From an uncultured Burkholderiales bacterium (GTDB lineage Bacteria > Pseudomonadota > Gammaproteobacteria > Burkholderiales > Burkholderiaceae_D): a stretch of 5,888 nucleotides of DNA. The stretch's first letter is position 1, and every line of letters begins with the position of its first letter. The notes under the pieces are model-generated. The model was not told the DNA's origin, ran no database searches, and saw nothing but the letters and a program-made list of their open reading frames with translations. Location: the NCBI GenBank assembly GCA_937872165.1, contig CALMOR010000023.1:1-5888 (forward strand), given 5' to 3'. A program made the position numbers and the translations under genes. Positions 1-5,708 of this stretch are shown in pieces.

Positions 1-527
1 GGGGCCACGGGGGGAACTGGCGGGCTGGGAGTCATCGAACCCCCCTGACACGTCTGCTGCAAAAGTCGTCCCTGACCCCCAGCAGGTTGCCCGATAGCCC
101 CTACCAGTTGAGCCTCCTGCCCCTCACCTCGCTCAGCCATCGCAGCCAGCTTGTTCACCGTCTTGGCCACCTTCGCGACCACCTCGATGCCAGCCACCAC
201 GCGGACCGGTGAGTCGATCACCAGGTCGTTGTTGGGTGCTGGGACTAGCTTGATGTCCCGGTGATGTTGGCGAATGGCGTCCGGGTGGGTCAGGCCGTCT
301 TGAGATGATCTCAACACGGACCAGTTCTCAGCGAGCCACATGGCGTTGCTCCGCTGGGTCGGATGCATCCCGAAGCCCTCGTTGCACGCCCACAGGCCGA
401 ACGCCTGATTGCTCGGGTGCAGGCGACGGCCCACCAGCAGGGCCTCACCGACATCCCGCCAGAGTTCCCGCTGTTCCGCTGCTGTGGCCTTGAGGGTGGT
501 CCAGGCACGTTGGCCCTTGCGGACCAC
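1..527 (-). CDS. Island-encoded hypothetical protein, C-terminus cut by window edge
   Basis: This frame is open from a TAG at 597-599 to the left edge with no stop, so the gene continues outside the window. From the GTG at 525-527 it gives 175 visible residues. The first part reads as a plausible helical domain: residues about 18-45 include WRDVGEALLVGRRLHPSNQA, followed by FGLWACNEGFG and NAMWLAENW around 63-69. The pattern of a short helix, a hydrophobic 'FG.W' step and a second helix loosely recalls DUF3102-like phage and plasmid proteins, but this is a weak resemblance from memory. Residues about 108-135 form a probable amphipathic helix rich in V, A and K, and the visible end (about 166-175) is proline-rich. 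Start choice is uncertain: TTG at 546-548 and GTG at 525-527 keep the whole domain but have no good Shine-Dalgarno. An ATG at residue 54 is preceded by GAGGG at good distance but would cut the domain. It lies downstream of the terminator at 551-575. Function unknown. Confidence 0.7.
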   Translation of the reverse strand, partial: MVRKGQRAWTTLKATAAEQRELWRDVGEALLVGRRLHPSNQAFGLWACNEGFGMHPTQRSNAMWLAENWSVLRSSQDGLTHPDAIRQHHRDIKLVPAPNNDLVIDSPVRVVAGIEVVAKVAKTVNKLAAMAERGEGQEAQLVGAIGQPAGGQGRLLQQTCQGGSMTPSPPVPPVA

Positions 528-550
528 TGCTTGCTGCCAAGTGGACAAAC

Positions 551-575
551 AAAAAAGCCACCGGTGAGGGTGGCT
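551..575 (-). terminator. Rho-independent terminator after the 49-residue gene
   Basis: Read on the minus strand, a perfect 7-bp stem AGCCACC/GGTGGCT (575-569 with 562-556) with a 6-nt loop is followed directly by a run of T (555-551, the stem's last base adding one more), then GTTTG. It begins 21 bases after the TAG of the 49-residue gene and closes the two-gene unit that starts at 1333. There is no T-run on the plus-strand side, so it should act on minus-strand transcripts only. The next gene starts within about 25-50 bases, so some read-through or an internal promoter is needed to express it. Confidence 0.8.
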
Positions 576-596
576 CGTTCGGTACAGCAGCGACGG

Positions 597-746
597 CTAT
601 TTCTGTCGAGACCGTAGCTGCACTGCGATCGGGCAACCAGGCGCGAAGTTGGGCTTCTTGGCACGCCGTTCCCTGTTCAGTCGGCTGACGAAGTCCGCGA
701 GCGACTCTCCCGGGCGTACTTGATGTGGACCTCGTGGGGTGCTCAC
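597..746 (-). CDS. Small basic hypothetical protein (49 residues), translationally coupled
   Basis: This short gene starts with GTG at 744-746 and ends with TAG at 597-599. Its start overlaps the TGA of the upstream 196-residue gene as GTGA, which is typical of translational coupling in island and phage operons. A good Shine-Dalgarno (GAGGTG) lies six bases before the GTG, inside the end of the upstream gene. The product has no membrane segment or signal peptide. It contains a short helical stretch (ESLADFVSRLNRERRAKK, about residues 14-31) that is amphipathic and strongly basic, and ends in a basic tail (LRSRQK). The terminator at 551-575 follows closely. I recognise no family. Its size and charge would suit a nucleic-acid-binding or partner protein, but that is only a guess. 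The overlap, ribosome-binding site and terminator together are the reason to call it real. Confidence 0.65.
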   Translation of the reverse strand: MSTPRGPHQVRPGESLADFVSRLNRERRAKKPNFAPGCPIAVQLRSRQK

Positions 747-1333
747 AGGGACACCTCGGATGTGTTGGTTGCATCACGCTTAGCCTTCCGTGCGGCAGCC
801 CTTCGGTCCCGCTTTGCTTGGGCCCCTTGGATGCGGAACCGCTCCATCATGAGAGCCAGCCCTGACGGCTCAGCAGCCCGCTCCTCGGCAGTCATCCACT
901 TGCACCACGTCCCATGGCCACCGATGCAACCCTCGAAGCTCGGCCCCTTTGTCTTCTTGACGTGCCAGTTGAAGCCCCCACCGAGAAGGTCCAGGCTCAG
1001 GCTCACATAGATGTCGTCGAAGCCCCATCGGGCCAGCAACCGTTCCCCCAGTGGTGACTCCCGGAAAGCATTGAAGCGTTCGCATGAGCGGTACAGGCGG
1101 CGGTACAGCAGATGCCCTAGCAGAGCAGCCGCGGACCGGTACACGCAGCCGCAACAGCGCTCAACCAACCCGACCAAGGCAACGATGGTGTCCTCTCGGT
1201 TCAGCTTCCTGCGGCGCATCCAGGGGCGCACCAGGAGGGCCAGTGGTGGGACTAGCAGGGCGGCGACAAGGGCCAAGGCCCAGCGCAGGATGAAGCGGAC
1301 AGCAGCAAACAGAATCGAGATAGCGGCAAGCAT
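743..1333 (-). CDS. Hypothetical membrane-anchored, cysteine-containing protein (196 residues)
   Basis: The gene starts at ATG 1331-1333 with a good Shine-Dalgarno (AAGGA at 1340-1344, six bases away) and ends in TGA overlapping the next gene. The first 36 residues are strongly hydrophobic (two stretches, about 4-13 and 17-36, with arginines at 13 and 17) and are followed by a basic RPWMRRRK cluster. This fits an inner-membrane anchor, possibly a hairpin, with the rest in the cytoplasm. A second less hydrophobic stretch (about 49-75) contains the unusual cluster CCGC (Cys60, 61, 63), with further cysteines at 84, 136 and 144. Residues 103-148 (WGFDDIYVSLSLDLLGG, FNWHVKKTKG, then CIGGHGTWCKW) look like a small beta-rich domain with a C-x7-C pair. 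The C-terminal 40 residues are a charged, basic helix rich in A, R and K. I recognise no family and propose no function. It is the first gene of the island after the integrase and likely heads a unit with the 49-residue gene. Confidence 0.8.
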   Translation of the reverse strand: MLAAISILFAAVRFILRWALALVAALLVPPLALLVRPWMRRRKLNREDTIVALVGLVERCCGCVYRSAAALLGHLLYRRLYRSCERFNAFRESPLGERLLARWGFDDIYVSLSLDLLGGGFNWHVKKTKGPSFEGCIGGHGTWCKWMTAEERAAEPSGLALMMERFRIQGAQAKRDRRAAARKAKRDATNTSEVSL

Positions 1334-1407
1334 CGACGGTCCTTAGTGGTTGCCAGTGCGCAGGTTGCGCTCCGGGAATCGCCATCAGACCGTTGTTCAA
1401 TCAAAAA

Positions 1408-1434
1408 GCCAATCTAGAAAATTGACCTATTGGC
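1408..1434. repeat. Inverted repeat GCCAAT...ATTGGC, possible operator
   Basis: A perfect 6-bp inverted repeat (1408-1413 and 1429-1434) has centres 21 bases apart, that is two helical turns, and straddles the -35 of the plus-strand promoter candidate. The spacing suits a dimeric DNA-binding protein touching one face of the helix. Its role as an operator is inferred from position only. Confidence 0.35.
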
Positions 1435-1451
1435 AAGGATGTCGGTAGAAT
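1422..1451 (+). promoter_or_regulatory. Candidate sigma70 promoter pointing toward the integrase gene
   Basis: TTGACC (1422-1427) and TAGAAT (1446-1451) are separated by 18 bases, close to the sigma70 consensus, and predict a start near 1458 on the plus strand. No plus-strand gene follows, so the transcript would be a short RNA or an antisense RNA entering the 3' end of the integrase gene (1602 onward). The promoter lies between and within two inverted repeats (1408-1434 and 1442-1457), which would suit repressor control. In a GC-rich genome such a match in an AT-rich gap may also be chance. Confidence 0.4.
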
Positions 1452-1457
1452 CACCGA
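1442..1457. repeat. Inverted repeat TCGGT...ACCGA over a -10 element
   Basis: A 5-bp inverted repeat (1442-1446 and 1453-1457) with a 6-base centre encloses the TAGAAT of the plus-strand promoter candidate. A repressor bound here would block the -10 element. It is short enough to be chance on its own. Its place beside the second inverted repeat is the reason to record it. Confidence 0.3.
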
Positions 1458-1601
1458 ATCAAAGAAGAGCAAAAGGGGCTTTGCATTGGAAGACATTGGA
1501 CATTCCCACTTCTGAGAATTAAGACAGTTGCACTCTCTTTAAAAACAGGTGCATGCGTTTATTTCGCTAGTTTTTCGGCGTGTCGGTTGTAATGCAACAC
1601 A

Positions 1602-3176
1602 TTAGGCCCCGCGCCACTTGCGTACCTCGATGCCCGAATACTCGATGGCTGCCTGCGCCTCTCGCAACGTGCCCATCGGGAATGAACCGTAGCGGTTCGA
1701 CTCGTCCCCCGGCGCATGCCCAGTGATGGCCTTGCGGACCTCCTCAGGAACCCCAGCTTGGCGCGCTGCCGTCGTGTAGGTGTGCCTGAACGAGTGGAAT
1801 GTCTTGCCAGCAGGCAGCTTGACAGTCTCTCTGGCGTACTCGCCGAACCACGTCGAAAAGTTTGCTGTACGGCTGCCGCCCTTGTTGGCGACCAACTCGG
1901 GGAATAGTTGGCCCTTCGGGTCGAGGGTCTTGATGTACTCAAGCAACCCTGCCTCGATGACCTTCTGATGCACCGGGATGCGCCTGTTGGATGACGAGTT
2001 CTTCGTCCGCTTGTCGCCTTCGTTGTTGATGTTGAAGGTCCAGCCACCTGCATCCTCCACCACATCCGACACCAGCAACTGACCAATCTCTTCCATGCGG
2101 TTGCCATGGTAAAGCGCGATCAAGGGCATGAAGTAAGCGGCCTCCCCCACCTTCCTGCGTGTCGGTCGCCAGCCAGTGGCGTAGATGGGGCTGCTGAAAA
2201 TCGCCACTAGGTCAGCTTCATCAAGCTCCAAGTTGCGGGTGCGTTGACGATTCCTTGGCATCTCCACAACCACGTCATCAGCGGGGCTGGTGGCAATCAA
2301 GTCATTGCGCCTGGCAAGCGTAAGTACGGAACTCAGCATGGACAGCAAAGCGGATACGGTGGCAGCACTGCTGCCCTTCTGTAGCTCCGCATCCCTGAAG
2401 GCAACAATGTGCTTCTTGGTGAGCTTCGATACCTCAGTCGTGCCGTGTAGCGACCGGATGCCACCGATAGCTGTGTTGACCTTCGATACAGACTTCGGTG
2501 CAGGCTTCCGCATGCCCACCCAGTAGTCACGCAGGGATTCCAACGTGGGGCCACCAGGAGCCTCTACAGCGTCCAACTGGGACACCGGCAGGGGTACGGC
2601 AGGTGCATCGGGCGTATCGACCGCCTTGCCCTTGTTGCGTTGACTGACCGCCTCGTTGGCCCGCTGCGCAACCTTCAGGAACTCGACGCACAGCCGCCTC
2701 GCATCGCGCGACCCCACTTCCAAGTTGAAGCCGTGTGAGGCCGCGAAATCCAGCGCCTCGAACTCGACGAACGAAGTGTCATAGGCAGGCATGGCTGCTT
2801 CGTGAGCTTCCGTCATGATGTCGCCGGTCGCCGATCGCTTCGCAAGTTCCCGAGTCGTCATTCCCTCGATGCGCGCTTCGTCGTCCTCCTCCAGCAGGTG
2901 CGCGAAGTAGGCAGCCGCCAGTAGCTTCAGGTGAGCGTCAGGGAGGGGCGTAATGGCCCCCGTGTGGCGTTGGCGGACCTGAGCGAACTCCGATTCGTAG
3001 TGCGCCGCATGGGTAGCAGCCAGCGCCTTGGCCTCGGCCTTGTCGGCTGTCTTGAGGCTGAACCGAAACTGTCCCGAGGGGACGGAAGCCTCGTAGTGCG
3101 GACGAAGATCGAGGGGGACCTTCTTACGGAACCAGTAGACCTGGCCTCGCCGGTACAGGTTGGTCTGTCCTTGCAT
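1602..3176 (-). CDS. int: Tyrosine recombinase / phage-type site-specific integrase
   Basis: This enzyme inserts and excises the element by recombining the attachment site in the neighbouring tRNA-Ala gene. The chosen ATG (3174-3176) gives 524 residues. The frame is open to a GTG at 3213-3215 (537 residues; numbering below uses that longer form), but those upstream starts lack a ribosome-binding site. GGGAG lies nine bases before the chosen ATG. The N-terminus (LYRRGQVYWFRKKVP, residues 20-34) is a DUF6538-like strand pattern common in this integrase group. A SAM-like core-binding domain spans about 223-320 and the catalytic domain about 330-520. The full catalytic set is visible: Arg373 in YHGNRMEEI, a lysine in the hairpin (Lys405 likeliest), His474 and Arg477 in HSFRH, His500 in TGH, and nucleophile Tyr509 in NRYGS. 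It begins about 115 bases after the tRNA 3' end, in the same orientation, and appears intact. Its codon use is less GC-biased than the receptor gene, which fits transfer. Confidence 0.97.
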   Translation of the reverse strand: MQGQTNLYRRGQVYWFRKKVPLDLRPHYEASVPSGQFRFSLKTADKAEAKALAATHAAHYESEFAQVRQRHTGAITPLPDAHLKLLAAAYFAHLLEEDDEARIEGMTTRELAKRSATGDIMTEAHEAAMPAYDTSFVEFEALDFAASHGFNLEVGSRDARRLCVEFLKVAQRANEAVSQRNKGKAVDTPDAPAVPLPVSQLDAVEAPGGPTLESLRDYWVGMRKPAPKSVSKVNTAIGGIRSLHGTTEVSKLTKKHIVAFRDAELQKGSSAATVSALLSMLSSVLTLARRNDLIATSPADDVVVEMPRNRQRTRNLELDEADLVAIFSSPIYATGWRPTRRKVGEAAYFMPLIALYHGNRMEEIGQLLVSDVVEDAGGWTFNINNEGDKRTKNSSSNRRIPVHQKVIEAGLLEYIKTLDPKGQLFPELVANKGGSRTANFSTWFGEYARETVKLPAGKTFHSFRHTYTTAARQAGVPEEVRKAITGHAPGDESNRYGSFPMGTLREAQAAIEYSGIEVRKWRGA

Positions 3177-3185
3177 GTCCGTCAT

Positions 3186-3207
3186 CTCCCAATCATAGCG
3201 TTGGGAG
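3186..3207 (-). promoter_or_regulatory. Inverted repeat covering the integrase ribosome-binding site
   Basis: Read on the minus strand, CTCCCAA (3207-3201), an 8-base centre and TTGGGAG (3192-3186) form a perfect 7-bp stem. The GGGAG of the second arm is the Shine-Dalgarno of the integrase start at 3176, so folding would hide it. The centre also holds TATGAT (3197-3192), which resembles a -10 hexamer, though no good -35 precedes it. The element could therefore be an RNA switch on translation or a protein-bound operator. Both are inference. Confidence 0.5.
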
Positions 3208-3291
3208 CACATCACGGGGACACAGCAGACAGCGTGAAAAGCCTTACTAGCAGCGGACTTACACGAATTCAGCTACTTGGAACATTGGGTG

Positions 3292-3364
<73 letters not shown>

Positions 3365-3464
3365 GAACGGCGGATTGTATCCGCGCCGCCTCCTGCCTTC
3401 AACTCGACGATCCGCGCACCTCGACCGCGATCGACCCGCCCGACGGGCCGTCGCCGACGAGGAC
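3365..3464. other. Gap between receptor stop and tRNA-Ala
   Basis: Apart from the tRNA promoter (3374-3402), this 100-bp gap holds only short GC-rich hairpins just after the receptor stop, such as GCCC-GTC-GGGC near 3440-3450. None has a T-run, so a rho-independent terminator for the receptor gene is not apparent; Rho-dependent ending or read-through into the tRNA is possible. Confidence 0.5.
3374..3402 (-). promoter_or_regulatory. sigma70-type promoter of tRNA-Ala
   Basis: On the minus strand TTGAAG (3402-3397), a 17-base spacer and TACAAT (3379-3374) precede the tRNA, whose first base lies nine bases after the -10. The bases between (CCGCCG...) are GC-rich, like the discriminator of stable-RNA promoters under stringent control. 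A perfect palindrome GCGGAT-TGT-ATCCGC (3370-3384) covers the -10. Read-through from this promoter could also reach the integrase gene, since no T-run terminator lies between tRNA and integrase. Confidence 0.7.
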
Positions 3465-5657
3465 TCAGAAGAACTTCGTGAGGCCGCCGTAGAAGCCGCG
3501 ACGCGGTCCGAACTGCGGCGCGCCGACGCCGATGCCGGTGCCGTCGCGCAGCTCGAAGCGCCGGTCGAAGAGGTTGAGGATCGCGACGCGCGCCTCGAAC
3601 TTGCCGAGCAGCGACGACTGGATCGTTTCGGTCGCGCTGAGGTTGACCTGCGTATAGGCCGGCAGATGCTCGGTGTTCGCGAAGCCGTCGCGCAGGCCGC
3701 TTCCATAGATCAGGTCGGTCGCCACGCGCGTGGCGCCGTACTGCCACGCGGCACCGGCCGAGCCGCTCCACTTCTGCTCGTGATCGAGATGGACGTAGTG
3801 CGTCGCGATGTAGGCGAGCTCGTCCGGGTCGAAGTTGAACTGTCCGGTGACGACCTCCTTGCCTTCGGCCTTGGTGCGCGACGCGTTCGCATAGAGACTG
3901 AGGCCGCCGCTGCGATAGCTGCCCGAGAACTCGATGCCGCGGATGCGGCCCTGGCCGTAGTTGAACGCGGAGAAGATCAGCGCGTTGCCGAACTGTCCTT
4001 CGTCCTGCAGGTCGCGGACCTTCCGGTAGTAGGCGTCGACGCCGAGCGTGATCTCGCGCGTCAGCTGGTGCGACACGCCGAAGTCGAGGTATTGCGACCG
4101 CTCGCTGCGCACCGACGTGTTCGCGTCCGACGGCAACGCGTTGGTCGTGCCGAGGAAGTTGGCCACCGACGTCGTGTCGATCTTCTCCGTCGGCGGCGGC
4201 GTGAAGTAGCGCGCGTAGCCGGCATGCACGCGCGTGTCGCGCGTGAAGTCGTAGGTCAGCCCGATGCGGGGACTGAACTGCTTCTCGTTGACGACCGTCG
4301 AGACGTGATCGAAGCGGGCGCCGACGTTCAGCGTCAGCGCGTCGATCGGCTGCCATTCGTCCTGCACGTAGAGGCCGTAGGTGACGCCGGTGATGGCGGT
4401 GCTGTCCTTGATCGTGAAAGGCGTGGTGCTGGTCTGGTTGCCGTCGTCGTCCGCCGCGAAGACGGTCGAGGTGTTGTCGGCCGTGTAGCGTTCGCGCTGC
4501 GCGAACACACCGGCCCTGAGCGTGTGCTGTTCGGTCAGCCGCAGGCTCGCGTCGCCCTGCAGTCCGACGGTGGTGTTCTTGCGCAGCACCTGCGCGGCCA
4601 CGCCGTTGTAGAGGAGGTCGCCGAGCGGGTCCGGCTGGTACGCCACGTCGGTGTAGCGATGGAAGACCGAGACCTGGTAGTCGAGCTTGTCGGTCGGGCT
4701 CGCCTGATACGTCACGATCTCGAAGACGTTCTTCTCGTTCTGCCGCGCATCGAACTTCGACGAGTCGACCGTCGGGTCGCCGTCGATCGAGAAGCTCGGG
4801 TCCTGGCCGGGCACGTTCGGGATCTGGAACTTGTTGTTCGAGCTGCCGGCGATGACGCTGATACGGCTGTTCGCGTCGATGATGCGCGAAAGGTAGCCGA
4901 AGCCCTTCTGCTGCTTGGTCGTGTCGTGGATCGCGTCGCGGGCACCGGTCGGGTTCTCGATGCCCACGTCGTCGCGCAGGAAGCTGCCGGTCGCGAACCA
5001 GGTCCATCCGGCAGCCGCGCCGCCGTACTCGACGCTGCCTTCGCCGTGACCGCGCGTGCCGCCGATGCCGCTGACGTTGCCGCCGGTCTCGAGGCCGGTG
5101 CCGCGCGTGCGGATGTCGACGATGCCGGCGGTGCGATAGCCGTATTGCGCGGGCAGGGCGCCGGTCAGGATGTTGATGTGGTCGGCGAAGCGCGTGTCGA
5201 GCGCCTGGCCGAAGCCGGAGATCGCCTCGGGGATGACGACTCCGTCGATTCGGTACTGCAGGTTGGAGTGGTCGCCGCGCACGTGCAGCTGCCCGTAGCT
5301 GTCCTGCACGACGCCGGGCGCCTGCAGGATCAACTGGTTCAGCGGCGTCGCGTCGCCGAACGGCAAGGCCTGGATGTCCTTCTGGTCGAAGCGGTAGACG
5401 GTGCTGCCGGTTTCGGGCAGCAATCCGTTGCGCGCGGCATCGAGCTGCTTGCCGGTCACCTGGACGCCGTCGAGCGCCTGCGGTGTGTCGCTCGACGAAG
5501 CGGGGGGCGTCGTGCGGGCCTGCGCGACGCGGACCGGCGATCCGGCGGTGGCGTCGTCGCGCGGGTCGATCGACGGACGGTCCTCGGCCGCGAACGCGAA
5601 GCCGGTGGACAGGGTGGCGATGGCGAGGGCGACGCCGTGCCGTTGAGGCAGTTTCAT
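3465..5657 (-). CDS. TonB-dependent outer-membrane receptor
   Basis: This is an outer-membrane beta-barrel that imports a scarce ligand using energy from the TonB-ExbB-ExbD complex. The 730 residues are within the normal length for the family. The ATG at 5655-5657 follows AGGAGA by five bases. Residues 1-23 form a signal peptide with cleavage likely after AFA. A TonB-box-like stretch (LDGVQVTGKQ, about 62-71) follows a proline/serine-rich linker. The plug domain spans about 80-190, with conserved steps TPLNQLILQAPGV, LHVRGDH, YRIDGVVIPE and GALPAQYGYRTAGIVDI. The rest has alternating barrel strands, including VNLSATETI and ILNLFDRRFELRDG near the end, and closes in GGLTKFF with C-terminal phenylalanine, the signal for barrel insertion. 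The plug subtype is one I associate from memory with neighbouring DUF2946 genes. The substrate is unknown; a metal such as copper is possible, but no clear methionine- or histidine-rich binding motif is visible (a short HYVHLDH lies near residue 635). It is probably co-transcribed with the upstream gene at 5709. Confidence 0.97.
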   Translation of the reverse strand: MKLPQRHGVALAIATLSTGFAFAAEDRPSIDPRDDATAGSPVRVAQARTTPPASSSDTPQALDGVQVTGKQLDAARNGLLPETGSTVYRFDQKDIQALPFGDATPLNQLILQAPGVVQDSYGQLHVRGDHSNLQYRIDGVVIPEAISGFGQALDTRFADHINILTGALPAQYGYRTAGIVDIRTRGTGLETGGNVSGIGGTRGHGEGSVEYGGAAAGWTWFATGSFLRDDVGIENPTGARDAIHDTTKQQKGFGYLSRIIDANSRISVIAGSSNNKFQIPNVPGQDPSFSIDGDPTVDSSKFDARQNEKNVFEIVTYQASPTDKLDYQVSVFHRYTDVAYQPDPLGDLLYNGVAAQVLRKNTTVGLQGDASLRLTEQHTLRAGVFAQRERYTADNTSTVFAADDDGNQTSTTPFTIKDSTAITGVTYGLYVQDEWQPIDALTLNVGARFDHVSTVVNEKQFSPRIGLTYDFTRDTRVHAGYARYFTPPPTEKIDTTSVANFLGTTNALPSDANTSVRSERSQYLDFGVSHQLTREITLGVDAYYRKVRDLQDEGQFGNALIFSAFNYGQGRIRGIEFSGSYRSGGLSLYANASRTKAEGKEVVTGQFNFDPDELAYIATHYVHLDHEQKWSGSAGAAWQYGATRVATDLIYGSGLRDGFANTEHLPAYTQVNLSATETIQSSLLGKFEARVAILNLFDRRFELRDGTGIGVGAPQFGPRRGFYGGLTKFF

Positions 5658-5678
5658 GGGGTTCTCCTGGACGGGACG

Positions 5679-5700
5679 CGGACACGAGGATTCGTGTCCG
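5679..5700 (-). promoter_or_regulatory. Perfect 9-bp hairpin between DUF2946-like gene and receptor
   Basis: CGGACACGA (5679-5687) and TCGTGTCCG (5692-5700) form a perfect 9-bp stem with a 4-base loop, in the 51-bp gap between the two genes. It starts nine bases after the upstream stop and ends 21 bases before the receptor ATG. No T-run follows, so it is not a standard terminator. It could set the relative expression of the two genes (RNA processing, attenuation) or be a protein-binding palindrome. The ribosome-binding site AGGAGA lies outside the stem. Confidence 0.55.
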
Positions 5701-5708
5701 AGGGCGGG

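Larger units (their letters stand above)
1334..1601. other. AT-richer intergenic control region between integrase and cargo
   Basis: I see no convincing gene in this 268-bp stretch, which is visibly AT-richer than its surroundings. It holds the 5' leader of the 196-residue gene, including a small GCGCA/TGCGC hairpin (1358-1370) just upstream of its ribosome-binding site. It also holds two inverted repeats and a plus-strand promoter (listed separately). Further features are a 7-base direct repeat CATTGGA at 1484-1490 and 1494-1500 (10-bp period, one helical turn), and a short hairpin GCAAA/TTTGC at 1469-1484. A minus-strand promoter for the cargo must lie here, but no minus-strand pair of hexamers has both good sequence and good spacing. 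The best is TTGCCA (1436-1431) with TAGATT (1416-1411) at only 14 bases. No typical terminator with a T-run was seen after the integrase stop at 1602. Confidence 0.7.

Noticed and set aside
15..50. T-arm-like sequence (minus strand GGGGGTTCGATG...) as a possible second tRNA end or attachment site
   Set aside because: The stem fails at the conserved 53-61 pair, no acceptor or anticodon part is recognisable, and it does not match the tRNA-Ala 3' end. It also lies inside the open partial gene.
311..777. Minus-strand frames of 117 and 110 residues across the terminator
   Set aside because: Both read straight through the terminator stem. The third frame has a better-supported gene structure: GTGA overlap, ribosome-binding site, stop before the terminator, then a long open frame to the edge.
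1011..1346. 111-residue plus-strand frame opposite the 196-residue gene
   Set aside because: Low-complexity Arg/Ser-rich product and no ribosome-binding site seen. The opposite strand has a good ribosome-binding site, a membrane anchor and coupling to the next gene.
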